64,000 nt of DNA from an uncultured Ignatzschineria sp. (GCA_945639195.1 CALZEE010000001.1:124001-188000), one strand, 5' to 3'. Shown: positions 25,498 to 35,721, counted from the stretch's first letter. The notes: generated by a model not told the origin, from the sequence alone. Numbers and translations are program-made.

Positions 25498-26883
25498 TTA
25501 AGAAGATGTTGCAGGTTTTGAGTTATCTTCAGATTGGTCCGAAGCATTGCTTGTAGGGGCTTTGCTTTTCATTAGTGTCTTCTCTAGGAGAACTGTGTAA
25601 AGCGGTCTTCCTCCGAAAAACTGTGCAATAATCGTTGCGCCTAAGCAGGTAATTAACATTGGTAATATTAGGGCAAAGTTATCTGTGAGTTCGAGAACTA
25701 AGATGGCGCCGGTAAGCGGTGCCCTTACGGTTGCGGCAAAGAGTGCCCCCATCCCTGCAATAGCAAAAACCCCTACTTCTAATTCATATTGTGGAAAAAG
25801 GGTTGTTGCCACATCTCCAAAAATCGCCCCCGATAATGTCCCTATTGCTAAGAGCGGAGAGAATAGACCTCCCGGAGCGCCTGAGCTAAAGCTAATAATT
25901 GAGGTAAAGAAGCGTAAGACTAAGAAGAGAATCATAAACTTAAGCATAAAAGAATGATGACTCCAACTATGAATGACATTGAAACCATCTTCAACAATTT
26001 CAGGAAGGTAGAGTGCAATTAAGCCGCAACTACCTCCGATGATTCCACCAGTCATTACAAAACGTAATGTTCGTCCTTTATAGAAGGCTTGGAATCGATC
26101 TTGTAAAAAGAGTAATGAACGATTAAACAGAACACCCAGAATCCCTATCGCAAAACCTAATAGAATAAACAGCCAAAGTGAGGCAATGGGGGCGGCTTTA
26201 AAGATCCCGATATTCAGCATCGAGGTACTACCATTAATTAGTCGATAGACAATAGTGGCCATGACTGAGCCGATGACGACGGATTTAAACGAGATTAAGC
26301 CATATTTAAATTCCGCACGCATCTCTTCCACAACAAAGATAATCCCGGCAAGTGGTGCATTAAATGCCGCAGAAAGCCCCGCCGCTGCGCCGGAGGCTAA
26401 TAAGGTATGGCGATTATCGCGATCTTTTAGGCGAAAGATATCACTGACCATTGCCGCGATATTCGCGCCTAATTGGACAGTAGGTCCTTCACGTCCTAAA
26501 ACCATTCCAGAGCCAAGCGCACCTATTCCTGCGAAGAACTTGACGGGAATGACTCGCCACCAACGAACAGAGCGAAGATCTTTTAATGCGCCTTCTACCT
26601 CCGGAATTCCTGAGCCGCCAGATTCAGGAGAAAAACGTTTTACCAGATAATAGGCGACCATGCTAAGGATTGCCGAGATTGCAAAAACAGCTAACCCAAG
26701 TTGCCATTTCTCTGCAAAAACGCCCTCAATACTGGATACGCGAAATGAGGCCACAAAAGAAACCCCCATCTGAAAGAGAACGCCGAGTAATCCTGCAAGG
26801 CTTCCTACTAATGCAGAAATTAGCAGGATGTGGAGTGGCGTTTTATCGCTTTTAATTAGTTTATCGATCGATGTGAACTTCAA
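25498..26883 (-). CDS. CLC-family chloride channel/transporter (ClcA-like)
   Basis: A 461-residue inner-membrane chloride transporter. The three chloride-site motifs are clear: GSGIPEVEGAL, GREGPTVQLGA (its Glu is the gating glutamate of the H+/Cl- exchangers) and GLFSPLLAIGTLSG. Retention of the gating Glu supports exchange rather than simple channel activity. There is no C-terminal CBS pair; the tail is short, Ser/Asp-rich and cytoplasmic. It stands alone and convergent with the catabolic module; acid stress is a known role of ClcA. Confidence 0.9.
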   Translation of the reverse strand: MKFTSIDKLIKSDKTPLHILLISALVGSLAGLLGVLFQMGVSFVASFRVSSIEGVFAEKWQLGLAVFAISAILSMVAYYLVKRFSPESGGSGIPEVEGALKDLRSVRWWRVIPVKFFAGIGALGSGMVLGREGPTVQLGANIAAMVSDIFRLKDRDNRHTLLASGAAAGLSAAFNAPLAGIIFVVEEMRAEFKYGLISFKSVVIGSVMATIVYRLINGSTSMLNIGIFKAAPIASLWLFILLGFAIGILGVLFNRSLLFLQDRFQAFYKGRTLRFVMTGGIIGGSCGLIALYLPEIVEDGFNVIHSWSHHSFMLKFMILFLVLRFFTSIISFSSGAPGGLFSPLLAIGTLSGAIFGDVATTLFPQYELEVGVFAIAGMGALFAATVRAPLTGAILVLELTDNFALILPMLITCLGATIIAQFFGGRPLYTVLLEKTLMKSKAPTSNASDQSEDNSKPATSS

Positions 26884-27316
26884 AGATTTTATCCTTATAG
26901 AAGACGTTTTATTGGAACTAATTATTCATCATCATTAAGCAATCGTTATGAGCTTTATGAAAGTATTGAAGCATTTTAACCCGAATAGTTTAGATATTTA
27001 AAGTAATTGATATGTTTATAATATTTATTAAAAATAAAATAAAAGCAAGATGATTCTATACATGAAAATCAAGTAGTCTTACGCTCGGTATTGCATAAAT
27101 TTCCTAGTAAATTTCTCTCAGTATAGTAAAATACAGCCCGATTGACCGGTAAGCATGATAAATGCCGGCGATAAGAGACAGAAATCCCACATAATGCGTC
27201 ATTGATAGCGGTAAACGTAGCTTGGTCTACGTTTTTTGTTTTTTTGGACGTTTATTTTTAATTCATACTTTAAATTGAATGCGGTAGATCCGCTTTCCCC
27301 TGAAAGGAACTTTTTA
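26884..27316 (+). other. Intergenic region before trhP with a possible structured transcript
   Basis: 433 bases. A good -10 (TATAGT 27122-27127) with a weak -35, a hairpin around 27148-27170 and a strong terminator (27213-27245) suggest a transcript of about 110 bases ending before trhP. The left part (26884-27100) is AT-rich and carries the CLC promoter, which I cannot pinpoint. Confidence 0.45.
27213..27245 (+). terminator. Intrinsic terminator or attenuator upstream of trhP
   Basis: Perfect 8-bp stem AAACGTAG (27213-27220) / CTACGTTT (27227-27234), 6-base loop, then a T-rich run to 27245. No gene ends just upstream on the plus strand, so it ends either a small RNA or the trhP leader. Confidence 0.8.
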
Positions 27317-28765
27317 ATGAAAAAAAGATCAGTAGAACTTCTCGCACCTGCGGGAACCTTTAGAAACCTCCAGTATGCATATGCTTATGGTGCAGATGCC
27401 GTATATGCCGGTTTACCACGTTATAGTTTACGTGTTCGTAACAACGATTTCCGTAACACTGAACGCGTTAAAATGGGGATTGATTATGCCCATGAGCATA
27501 ATAAAAAATTCTTCCTCGCGGTCAATACCATGCCCCATGGCGGTAAGCTCAAAACATTCGTAGACGATATGTCGCCGGTGTTAGACCTCAAACCTGATGC
27601 TTTGATCATGTCAGATCCTGGTTTAATCATGATGGTACGTGAGCGTTTCCCTGATCAAGAGATTCACCTTTCAGTGCAATCAAATGCTGTAAACAGTGCA
27701 ACTGTACAGTTCTGGCAGAAACAAGGCTTATCACGCGTGATCCTCTCTCGTGAGTTATCGCTCAACGAGATCGAAGAGATCCGTAATGAATGTCCTGATA
27801 TGGAGATTGAGGTCTTTGTTCATGGTGCGCTCTGTATTGCTTACTCTGGTCGTTGCTTACTCTCTGGTTACTTTAACCATCGTGATGCAAACCAAGGAAC
27901 ATGTACTAATGCTTGTCGTTGGAACTACGGTTTAACAGATGGTACAGAAACGCCGGAAGGGGAGCTTGTTCCTGCGGGCACAGATATGCAAAGAATCTAC
28001 CGTGAAGAGAGCAATCATCCGGATATTGGTGTAAACCCTGTCACCTTCATCCAAAATGCGATGAATGATGTGGCTTATACGGATCTTTCAACGGGTAAAG
28101 CATATACGCCGCATCCTGAAGCGGTAAAACCTTACTTGATCCAAGAAAATGGTCAGCGTAAAGGTGACTGGATGGAGATCAGTGAAGATGAGCATGGTAC
28201 GTATATCATGAACTCAAAAGACCTTCGCGCGATCCAACACGTTCAGCGTTTAATCGAAATTGGCGTTGATTCACTCAAAATCGAAGGACGTACAAAATCA
28301 CCTTACTACGTCGCAAGAACCACGCAACTCTATCGCCAGGCGATTGACGATGCGCTTGCGGGCCGTGAGTTTGATCCATCACTTTACGGTAAGCTCGATG
28401 GCCTTGCTAACCGTGGTTATACCGAAGGTTTCTTACAACGTCATGCACCGCATGCGTATCAGAACTACTTAACGGGTAACTCTATTCATTCACGTCAGCA
28501 ATATGTGGCAGAAGTGCTTGAGTATGATGAAACGACTGGTCTTTCTAAGCTTCAGGCGAAAAACCGCTTCTCAACGGGCGACCGCTTAGAAGTGATTAAT
28601 CAACATGGCAATCGCGATATCGTGATGGGTCAAATGAAAACAGAGAAAGGCGAAGTGATTGAATCTGCAAAAGGTTCTGCATATGTTGTATGGGCAGATA
28701 TCGGTAAAACAGATACGATGACAATGCTTGCGCGTTACTTAACGAATGATGAGAACGTTGACTAG
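27317..28765 (+). CDS. trhP: tRNA uridine-34 hydroxylase TrhP (YegQ, peptidase U32 family)
   Basis: A 482-residue protein of the U32 family, now known to hydroxylate uridine 34 of tRNAs in a prephenate-dependent reaction, a step toward cmo5U/mo5U wobble bases. The U32 signature EVFVHGALCIAYSGRCLLSG is present, with further Cys residues (TCTNACRW) that would complete an Fe-S site. The N-terminus MKKRSVELLAPAGTFRNLQ is typical. Start set at 27317 by AAAGGA (27303-27308); the frame is open further upstream through the terminator, which cannot be coding. One of its known targets is tRNA-Val(TAC), present twice in this window. Confidence 0.9.
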   Translation: MKKRSVELLAPAGTFRNLQYAYAYGADAVYAGLPRYSLRVRNNDFRNTERVKMGIDYAHEHNKKFFLAVNTMPHGGKLKTFVDDMSPVLDLKPDALIMSDPGLIMMVRERFPDQEIHLSVQSNAVNSATVQFWQKQGLSRVILSRELSLNEIEEIRNECPDMEIEVFVHGALCIAYSGRCLLSGYFNHRDANQGTCTNACRWNYGLTDGTETPEGELVPAGTDMQRIYREESNHPDIGVNPVTFIQNAMNDVAYTDLSTGKAYTPHPEAVKPYLIQENGQRKGDWMEISEDEHGTYIMNSKDLRAIQHVQRLIEIGVDSLKIEGRTKSPYYVARTTQLYRQAIDDALAGREFDPSLYGKLDGLANRGYTEGFLQRHAPHAYQNYLTGNSIHSRQQYVAEVLEYDETTGLSKLQAKNRFSTGDRLEVINQHGNRDIVMGQMKTEKGEVIESAKGSAYVVWADIGKTDTMTMLARYLTNDENVD

Positions 28766-28798
28766 TCGTTAGCTAACGCTCACTATAGATCTAATTTC

Positions 28799-28847
28799 AA
28801 ATCCCCCATGTTCCTGCTTTAATGCGCGAATATTGGGGGATTTTTTT
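28799..28847 (+). terminator. Intrinsic terminator after trhP
   Basis: Stem AAATCCCCCA (28799-28808) / TGGGGGATTT (28834-28843) with a 25-base loop and seven Ts. Confidence 0.8.
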
Positions 28848-28990
28848 GTCCCCCGAAAAATGGAGCAATTCATCCTCTTGGAGGTTGCATCAATGTTTGA
28901 TTTGTCTGGAGTTGTAGAAATTGTATATACCTGTAAATTGTATAGAGTGATCATGGTGATGATCTATGAATATAATCAGGGAGAATAGAG

Positions 28991-29380
28991 ATGATTCGAT
29001 GCGTACGAATGTGGACGGGAAGTGATGGTAACTCCTGCTTTGAAGAGGGCATTTTAGTCATGAAAGAGGGGGAGCGAGGTGATTTTGTCGGCTTGCCCAT
29101 TTCTGTAAATAGCCTCTATTTTAGAGAGACAAGCTCTGGTGGATCATTCGATTGGCATCAAGATCCTGTCCCGCGTTTTGTTATCACGCTTTCCGGCATT
29201 TTAGAGTTTGAAATGGTTTCAGGTGAGACTTTTACGTTATCGCCGGGGGATATTTTATTAGCGCAAGATAATAGTGGGAGTGGTCATAAGTGGCGTTTAA
29301 TGAGTGACACACCTTGGATTCGCGCTTATGTAAATTATGATGCGCAGAGTGATCTGACTTTTCAAGCGACTCAATCTTAA
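28991..29380 (+). CDS. Small cupin-domain protein
   Basis: A 129-residue single-domain cupin beginning MIRCVRMWTGSDGNSCFEEG. The barrel motif includes FDWHQDPVPRFVITLSGILEFEMVSGETFTLSPGDILLAQDNSGSGHKWR. One His lies in motif 1 and one in motif 2, fewer than the usual three. Such proteins bind small ligands or metals; no reaction can be assigned. It lies 38 bases upstream of mqo in the same direction and may share its transcript. Confidence 0.7.
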   Translation: MIRCVRMWTGSDGNSCFEEGILVMKEGERGDFVGLPISVNSLYFRETSSGGSFDWHQDPVPRFVITLSGILEFEMVSGETFTLSPGDILLAQDNSGSGHKWRLMSDTPWIRAYVNYDAQSDLTFQATQS

Positions 29381-29418
29381 ATTTTATTGAGTAGATAAGT
29401 ATCCGCATAAGGAGTTTT

Positions 29419-30918
29419 ATGAAACAACCAATAACACCGATTCAGACCGATATCCTTTTAGTAGGTGCGGGAATTATGAGCACAACGCTCGCAACTTTTT
29501 TAAAAGCCCTTGATCCAAGTCTCGATATCTCGGTTTTTGAGAGACTTGATGATTGTGCGAAAGAGAGTTCTGATTCATGGAATAATGCCGGAACAGGCCA
29601 CGCAGCGAATTGTGAGATGAACTACACTCCGCCGTTAAAAGATGGCACTGTTGATATTAGCGAAGCACTTGAGGTGAATACGGAGTTTGATATTTCACGT
29701 CAGCTCTGGAGTTACCTTGTCAAAAAAGGCAAGATTGCTGATCCCGGAGATTTTATTCATGCATGCCCGCATATGAGTTTTGTACAAGGCGCAGAGAGTG
29801 TTGCTTATCTGAAGCAGCGCTATACCCAGATGTCTGCTCATCACTGCTACCATGGCATGGAATATAGCGAAGATCATGCGGAGATTGCAAAATGGACACC
29901 GCTGATTATGGCCGGGCGAGATAAAGATGAGCCGATCGCAATGACACGAATGATCACCGGTGCAGATGTAGATTATGGTGCATTGACGCGTCTATTAATG
30001 GCTGATCTCCAAAAACAATCTGGTTTTACTGTGCATTATCAGCATGAAGTATTGGATCTTACCCAAGATGACACTGGCAGATGGCAGGTAACCGTGCTTG
30101 ATCGACAGACTAAAGAGAAGGTCATCGTCTCTGCGAAGTTTGTATTTGTGGGCGCAGGGGGACGCGCGATTGAGTTATTGCAAAAGTCTGGGATTCCTGA
30201 GGGCAAAGGTTATGGGGGATTCCCCGTCGGAGGAATCTGGCTGCGCTGTGATAATCCGGAAGTTGTGAATCAGCATCATGCTAAAGTCTATAGCAAAGCC
30301 GCAAAAGGTTCGCCGCCTATGTCTGTTCCTCATTTAGATACACGGATTATTGCCGGCAAAAAGTCTTTACTCTTTGGACCTTATGCCGGGTTTTCTACGA
30401 AATTTTTAAAGCAAGGGTCTTATGCTGATCTCTTTGAATCTGTACGTCCGGGGAATATCTTGCCCATGCTCGATGTTGCGAAGGATAATGTTGGATTAAT
30501 GAGCTATTTAGTAGGGCAAGTGTTACAGAGTTCGCATCACCAATTTGCAGCACTACAATCGTTTTATCCTGAAGCGAAAGAGTCAGATTGGGCGGCGGTT
30601 GTCGCAGGGCAACGCGTTCAAATTATTAAGCCCGATGAACCTCATAAAGAGGGTGTTTTACAGTTTGGAACAGAACTTGTCGCCAGTAAAGATGATTCAT
30701 TAGTTGTATTATTAGGGGCTTCCCCTGGGGCTTCTACGGCGGCATATATTGCGTTGAATATTTTACAGAAAGCCTTTAATCAGTCGGTGAAGACAGATTG
30801 GCAGCAGAAGCTTCAAGAGATTATTCCGACATTTGGGATCGATCTCAAACAAGATGCGGATGCTTGTCGGATGACGCGAGCAGAAACGGCAAAAGTCTTG
30901 GGGCTTGAATTTATTTAA
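29419..30918 (+). CDS. mqo: Malate:quinone oxidoreductase
   Basis: A 499-residue FAD enzyme, peripheral on the inner membrane, that oxidises malate to oxaloacetate and reduces quinone. The FAD motif DILLVGAGIMSTTLATFL opens the protein and the family segments SWNNAGTGHAANCEMNYTP and GGFPVGGIWL follow. Near the C-terminus is LLGASPGASTAAYIAL. Ribosome-binding site AAGGAG is 6 bases before the ATG. The window also encodes a MaeB-type malic enzyme (59991), so malate can leave by two routes. Confidence 0.95.
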   Translation: MKQPITPIQTDILLVGAGIMSTTLATFLKALDPSLDISVFERLDDCAKESSDSWNNAGTGHAANCEMNYTPPLKDGTVDISEALEVNTEFDISRQLWSYLVKKGKIADPGDFIHACPHMSFVQGAESVAYLKQRYTQMSAHHCYHGMEYSEDHAEIAKWTPLIMAGRDKDEPIAMTRMITGADVDYGALTRLLMADLQKQSGFTVHYQHEVLDLTQDDTGRWQVTVLDRQTKEKVIVSAKFVFVGAGGRAIELLQKSGIPEGKGYGGFPVGGIWLRCDNPEVVNQHHAKVYSKAAKGSPPMSVPHLDTRIIAGKKSLLFGPYAGFSTKFLKQGSYADLFESVRPGNILPMLDVAKDNVGLMSYLVGQVLQSSHHQFAALQSFYPEAKESDWAAVVAGQRVQIIKPDEPHKEGVLQFGTELVASKDDSLVVLLGASPGASTAAYIALNILQKAFNQSVKTDWQQKLQEIIPTFGIDLKQDADACRMTRAETAKVLGLEFI

Positions 30919-31149
30919 CGATGTTTCTCTCGAGGGCGTTAATACGTTGGATCTTGCACGGAAATTTCATCGGGATGTAAAAAGTAATCGTAATAGATTC
31001 GAAATAGGTTCGAAATATATTTAAAAGGTGCCTTAATAAGTATTAAAAACCTAAAAAAATGCGAAAAAGTTACTAACAATGGATAAAAAATTGCATTTTT
31101 TTAGTCGATATTTAAGACTTCTTTTTAGAAGATAAGCTATTTGTTTTCC

Positions 31150-31163
31150 TTGATCTATATCAA
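31150..31163. promoter_or_regulatory. Perfect FNR/Anr box
   Basis: TTGAT-CTAT-ATCAA matches the FNR consensus TTGAT-N4-ATCAA in all ten defined positions. It is about 44 bases upstream of a possible start near 31201 (with CATTAT as -10 at 31189-31194), the spacing used for FNR activation. Confidence 0.7.
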
Positions 31164-31200
31164 ATTTATCAGCCTACCTGCTGGTAGGCATTATCTATGA

Positions 31201-31322
31201 AATTGATAAAAAAATATTGTAGAAATATTATCAGCCCGTTATTATGAAATGCTTCCAGACATTCAGAAGCTATGTCAAAAAGCACGTAATTGCTCACTCT
31301 TGAGCGATCCGTGTTTTTTTTT
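31201..31322 (+). ncRNA. Candidate FNR-controlled small RNA or carAB attenuated leader
   Basis: If transcription starts about 44 bases after the FNR box centre, the transcript to the terminator is about 120 bases, with no coding frame longer than five codons (ATG at 31272). The alternative is a shorter leader starting near 31252 from the TTGTAG/TATTAT promoter, in which case the terminator would act as a carAB attenuator. Confidence 0.35.
31283..31322 (+). terminator. Intrinsic terminator just upstream of carA
   Basis: Stem CACG + ATTGCTCA (31283-31296) pairs with TGAGCGAT + CGTG (31301-31313), one G-T pair and small bulges, followed by nine Ts (31314-31322). No gene ends before it, and carA starts 39 bases later. 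Confidence 0.82.
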
Positions 31323-31360
31323 GCCCAAAAAAACGAACTGATAATAATAGGAAAAAAATC

Positions 31361-32503
31361 ATGACAACCCCCGCAACCTTAGTTTTAGCAGATGGCACAA
31401 TATTTAAAGGTGTCGCAATCGGCAAAGAAGGTCAAACCATTGGCCGCGTTATTTTTAATACGGCAATGATCGGTTATGAAGCGATATTAACAGACCCAGC
31501 AACAGCAGGTTCGCTCGTTGCATTTACCTATCCTCATATTGGCAATAGTGGCATGAATAATGTGGATGCTGAATCAGATCGAGTGCAAGTTGCGGGGCTT
31601 ATCATTCGAGATTTACCACTTTTAGCGAGTAACTTCAGATCCATCTCTGGGCTAGAGGAAGCACTACGACGACAAGGAATTATCGGTATTGCCGGCATTG
31701 ATACTCGGCGATTAACGCGACATCTCCGAACCCATGGCACGCAAATGGGTGCCATCGTTTCAGGCGACATTAATGATTCTCACAAGGTTGTGGCAGATAT
31801 TGCGGAAGCGATTAAGGTAGAAGAAACGACAAATTGGGTGCAAAAAGTGAGTTGTGATACTTCTTATGAATGGACGGAAGGGCAGTGGCACTTGGGGCTT
31901 GGCGTGGATCACATTAAGCCATCAGAGAACGCTCCCCATGTTGTGGTGCTTGATTTTGGGGTAAAGCGAAATCAGCTTCGGGATTTAGTCGCAAAGGGGC
32001 TTCGTGTGACGGTCGTGCCGGCAAATAGCAGTGTGGATACGATCTTGGCGCTCAAACCTGCGGGGGTATTTCTCTCATCTGGGCCGAGTCATCAGGCGCC
32101 CTCTTTAGCGCTTATTGATCCTCTACTGATCGAAACCGTGCAAGCGCTCTTAACGAGAGAGATTCCTCTTTTTGCGATTGGTTTTGGATATCAGTTATTA
32201 GGCTTAGCCTTAGGGGCGAAAATTCAGCCGTTACGCGTCGGGCATCATGGGGTTAATCATCCGGTTAAATCGCTGATTTTTGGCGATATTATGATGACCT
32301 CTCAATGCCAAGATGCGGTGATTGTACCGGAGAATCTCCCTGAGTCGATCACGGTGACGCATCGATCATTGCTTGATGGTTCGATACAAGGAATCCGTTT
32401 AGATCGCGAGAATCGCGTGAGTGTTTATGGGTTCCAAGCATCTCCAGAGGGGGATGCGAATGGCCTATTTGATGACTTTATAACTGCCCTAACAACGAAA
32501 TAA
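31361..32503 (+). CDS. carA: Carbamoyl-phosphate synthase small subunit with a dismantled glutaminase site
   Basis: A 380-residue CarA, full length and collinear with E. coli CarA, normally the subunit that splits glutamine and feeds ammonia to CarB. The structural N-terminal domain is well conserved ([33 protein letters not shown]). The amidotransferase domain keeps its fold ([23 protein letters not shown]), but the active site is gone. FGICLGHQ is FAIGFGYQ, so the nucleophile Cys is Gly274 and the next His is Tyr277. The catalytic His of GHPEA is Ser361 (Glu363 remains), Ser47 is Ala47, NGPGDP is SGPSHQ, and the QNHG glutamine contacts are QCQD (315-318). The frame is intact, so this is substitution, not a frameshift. 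It precedes carB by 14 bases. Confidence 0.9.
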   Translation: MTTPATLVLADGTIFKGVAIGKEGQTIGRVIFNTAMIGYEAILTDPATAGSLVAFTYPHIGNSGMNNVDAESDRVQVAGLIIRDLPLLASNFRSISGLEEALRRQGIIGIAGIDTRRLTRHLRTHGTQMGAIVSGDINDSHKVVADIAEAIKVEETTNWVQKVSCDTSYEWTEGQWHLGLGVDHIKPSENAPHVVVLDFGVKRNQLRDLVAKGLRVTVVPANSSVDTILALKPAGVFLSSGPSHQAPSLALIDPLLIETVQALLTREIPLFAIGFGYQLLGLALGAKIQPLRVGHHGVNHPVKSLIFGDIMMTSQCQDAVIVPENLPESITVTHRSLLDGSIQGIRLDRENRVSVYGFQASPEGDANGLFDDFITALTTK

Positions 32504-32517
32504 TTGAGGACCTTAAA

Positions 32518-35500
32518 ATGCCAAAACGTACAGATATTCAATCGATTTTAATTCTTGGTGCCGGTCCGATTGTGATTGGTCAGGCATGTGAATTTGATTA
32601 CTCCGGCGCGCAAGCGTGTAAAGCGCTAAGAGAAGAGGGTTATCGCGTGATCCTCGTGAACTCAAATCCCGCCACGATTATGACAGATCCAGAGATGGCA
32701 GATGCCACCTATATTGAGCCAATTCTCTGGCAAACCGTAGAAAAAATTATCGAAAAAGAGCGCCCCGATGCGATTCTCCCGAATATGGGCGGGCAGACAG
32801 CGCTCAACTGCGCGCTTGATTTAAGCCATCATGGCGTATTAGAAAAATATGGCGTAGAACTGATTGGTGCTAATGAAGAAGCCATTGATAAAGCCGAAGA
32901 TCGGGGGCGTTTTAAAGAGGCGATGAAGAAGATCGGCCTCAATTCCCCCCAATCTTATGTGGCGCACAATATGGCAGATGCGCTGATCGCACAAGCTAAA
33001 GTAGGATATCCAACCTTGATTCGCCCGTCATTTACGATGGGGGGATCGGGGGGCGGAATTGCGTATGATGAGGCGGAATTTTTAACGATTTGTGAGCGAG
33101 GATTTGATGCATCGCCGACCAATGAGCTTCTGATAGAGCAATCCGTATTGGGCTGGAAAGAGTATGAGATGGAAGTGATTCGTGATCGCGCAGATCATGC
33201 CATGATTATCTGCTCGATCGAAAACTTTGATCCGATGGGCGTGCATACCGGTGATTCCATTACCGTTGCACCTGCGCAGACGCTGACAAGCCGAGAATAT
33301 GAGATTATGCGTAATGCGAGCTTGGCAGTGTTACGAGAGATTGGGGTTGATTCTGGGGGCGCGAACGTGCAGTTTGCGGTGAATCCACAAAATGGGGAGC
33401 TCATTATTATTGAGATGAATCCTCGAGTTTCTCGATCATCGGCTTTAGCCTCGAAAGCAACAGGATTCCCGATCGCGAAGATTTCGGCAAAATTAGCGGT
33501 AGGATATACGTTGGATGAGCTCGAAAATGACATTACCAACGGGCAAGCGCCTGCATCTTTTGAGCCAACGATTGATTATGTCGTCACGAAAGTTCCTCGC
33601 TTTGCGTTTGAGAAATTCCCCTTAGCCGATAGTCGTTTAACAACGCAGATGAAATCTGTGGGGGAAGTGATGGCAATGGGGCGCACGTTCCAAGAATCCT
33701 TACAAAAAGCTTTATGCGGTTTAGAGACTGGATTGTCGGGGCTTGATTCGATCACATGCGAGCGCTCTGTTATCGAGCGAGAGCTCCAAACGCCAAGACC
33801 TGATCGACTACTTTATGTGGCGGATGCCTTTAGAATGGGCATGAGCCTTGCAGATATTCAGGAGCTATCGGCGATTGATCCTTGGTTTTTGGTGCAGTTA
33901 GAAGAATTAATCGCTTATGAAACGCAGGTTTCAACGATGACTTTATCGGCATTGAGCGAACCGTTATTACGAACCCTTAAACAGAAAGGATTTTCTGATC
34001 AGCGCCTTGCAACGCTACTCAAGGTAGATGAAGCTGATGTCCGTGCATTAAGAGATCATTTCAAGCTTCATCCTGTGTATAAGCGCGTGGATAGTAGTGC
34101 CGGAGAATTTAGTACCGATGTCGCCTATCTCTATTCAACCTATGAAGAGGAGTGCGAAGCATCGCCAACAAATGCGAAAAAGGTGATGATTTTAGGCGGT
34201 GGGCCGAATCGTATTGGGCAAGGAATTGAGTTTGATTACTGCTGTGTGCATGCCTCATTAGCTTTAAGAGACGCCGGTTTTGAAACGATTATGGTGAACT
34301 GTAATCCGGAAACTGTGTCTACGGATTTTGATACTTCTGACCGACTCTATTTTGAGCCTTTAACATTAGAGAGCATCTTAGAGATTGTTCGTATTGAGCA
34401 ACCGATGGGCGTGATCGTGCATTATGGCGGGCAAACACCGTTAAAATTAGCCAATGCGCTGACGGAATCGGGTGTGAATATTATGGGAACTTCGGCAGAT
34501 AGTATCGATACGGCAGAAGATCGGGAGCGATTCCAACAGATTTTGCATACGTTAAATTTAAAACAACCGCCTAATCGTATTGCGTATCATGCCCATGAAG
34601 CCATCACGAAGGCCAATGAGATCGGTTATCCGTTAGTTGTTCGCCCCTCTTATGTACTCGGGGGTAGAGCGATGCAGATCGTGCATTGTGATGCGGAGTT
34701 ACAAAAATATATGACAGAAGCGGTGAAGGTCGCGCCGGAAAGTCCTGTGTTGCTCGATCACTTCTTAGATCATGCGATTGAGGTGGATGTGGATTGTGTG
34801 GCGGATGGCGTAGATGTGGTGATTGGCGGGATTATGGAGCATATCGAGCAAGCAGGCGTGCATTCGGGCGATTCGAGCTGTTCATTGCCGGCATATTCTC
34901 TCTCTAAAACCGTACAAGATGAGATTCGTGCGCAAACTAAAGCGATGGCAAAAGCGCTGAAAGTACGCGGATTAATGAATGTGCAGTTTGCGGTGCAAGA
35001 TGAGACGATTTATGTGTTAGAAGTGAATCCTCGTGCCTCAAGAACGGTGCCATTTATCAGTAAAGCGACCAATGTCCCGCTTGCAAAAATTGGCGCAAAA
35101 GTGATGGCAGGAATTTCTCTCGCCTCGCAAAATGTGACAGAAGAGGTCATTCCGCCTTATTACACAGTGAAAGAAGCGGTATTCCCCTTTGTGAAGTTCC
35201 CCGGCGTTGATGTGATTTTAGGGCCAGAGATGCGCTCAACCGGAGAAGTGATGGGCGTCGGCAGAACCTTTGCAGAAGCCTTCTTAAAAGCACAATTGGG
35301 CGCAGGAGAGCGCATTCAAGGTGCGGGGAAAATCGCACTCTCTGTACGAGATGCCGATAAACCGGCGCTTGTAACAGTGGCAAAAAACTTCTTAGAAGAG
35401 GGATATTCGCTGATCGCAACTGCCGGCACTGCAAGCTTCTTACAAAATGCCGGAGTTCCCGTAACCGCGGTGAATAAAGTGCAAGAGGGCGGAGATCATA

Positions 35501-35721
35501 TTGTGGATCTCATTAAATCAGGGGCGATTACGATGGTGATTAATACCACGACGAGCGATGCCCAAAGCGTGGCAGATAGCCATGCGATTCGTCGAAGTGC
35601 CGTGAATCTTAGAATCCCGCTCTACACAACGATTGCCGGGGCAATGGCGATTAGTGAGGGTGTGAAGAATTTGGATAATCGGGACGTACATTCGATTCAG
35701 GGGCTTCATCAACAGTTATAA
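32518..35721 (+). CDS. carB: Carbamoyl-phosphate synthase large subunit
   Basis: A 1067-residue synthetase that makes carbamoyl phosphate from bicarbonate, ammonia and two ATP for arginine and pyrimidine synthesis. Both ATP-grasp halves are complete. The first begins [21 protein letters not shown] and includes [15 protein letters not shown]; the second begins [18 protein letters not shown] and includes [14 protein letters not shown]. The C-terminal allosteric MGS-like domain (about 935-1067) is present with TAGTASFL and VINTTT. The protein looks fully functional, so the enzyme should still work with free NH3 although its partner CarA looks unable to hydrolyse glutamine. A bidirectional terminator follows. 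Confidence 0.96.
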   Translation: MPKRTDIQSILILGAGPIVIGQACEFDYSGAQACKALREEGYRVILVNSNPATIMTDPEMADATYIEPILWQTVEKIIEKERPDAILPNMGGQTALNCALDLSHHGVLEKYGVELIGANEEAIDKAEDRGRFKEAMKKIGLNSPQSYVAHNMADALIAQAKVGYPTLIRPSFTMGGSGGGIAYDEAEFLTICERGFDASPTNELLIEQSVLGWKEYEMEVIRDRADHAMIICSIENFDPMGVHTGDSITVAPAQTLTSREYEIMRNASLAVLREIGVDSGGANVQFAVNPQNGELIIIEMNPRVSRSSALASKATGFPIAKISAKLAVGYTLDELENDITNGQAPASFEPTIDYVVTKVPRFAFEKFPLADSRLTTQMKSVGEVMAMGRTFQESLQKALCGLETGLSGLDSITCERSVIERELQTPRPDRLLYVADAFRMGMSLADIQELSAIDPWFLVQLEELIAYETQVSTMTLSALSEPLLRTLKQKGFSDQRLATLLKVDEADVRALRDHFKLHPVYKRVDSSAGEFSTDVAYLYSTYEEECEASPTNAKKVMILGGGPNRIGQGIEFDYCCVHASLALRDAGFETIMVNCNPETVSTDFDTSDRLYFEPLTLESILEIVRIEQPMGVIVHYGGQTPLKLANALTESGVNIMGTSADSIDTAEDRERFQQILHTLNLKQPPNRIAYHAHEAITKANEIGYPLVVRPSYVLGGRAMQIVHCDAELQKYMTEAVKVAPESPVLLDHFLDHAIEVDVDCVADGVDVVIGGIMEHIEQAGVHSGDSSCSLPAYSLSKTVQDEIRAQTKAMAKALKVRGLMNVQFAVQDETIYVLEVNPRASRTVPFISKATNVPLAKIGAKVMAGISLASQNVTEEVIPPYYTVKEAVFPFVKFPGVDVILGPEMRSTGEVMGVGRTFAEAFLKAQLGAGERIQGAGKIALSVRDADKPALVTVAKNFLEEGYSLIATAGTASFLQNAGVPVTAVNKVQEGGDHIVDLIKSGAITMVINTTTSDAQSVADSHAIRRSAVNLRIPLYTTIAGAMAISEGVKNLDNRDVHSIQGLHQQL

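Larger units (their letters stand above)
30919..31360 (+). other. mqo-carA intergenic region with FNR box, promoter and terminator
   Basis: 442 bases without a gene. The left 220 bases are plain AT-rich sequence. The right half contains an FNR box (31150-31163), a small hairpin (31172-31189), a promoter-like pair TTGTAG (31217-31222)-N17-TATTAT (31240-31245) and a strong intrinsic terminator (31283-31322). Confidence 0.6.

Noticed and set aside
27122..27245. 4.5S, 6S or another standard RNA upstream of trhP
   Set aside because: None of the conserved sequence blocks of these RNAs is present.
31201..31322. Direct homologue of E. coli FnrS
   Set aside because: Layout and length are similar, but I see no sequence match; only the analogy is kept.
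31361..32503. Sequencing error or frameshift as cause of the CarA changes
   Set aside because: The frame stays open and collinear to the end, and the changes are scattered codon substitutions in separate motifs, not one disrupted stretch.
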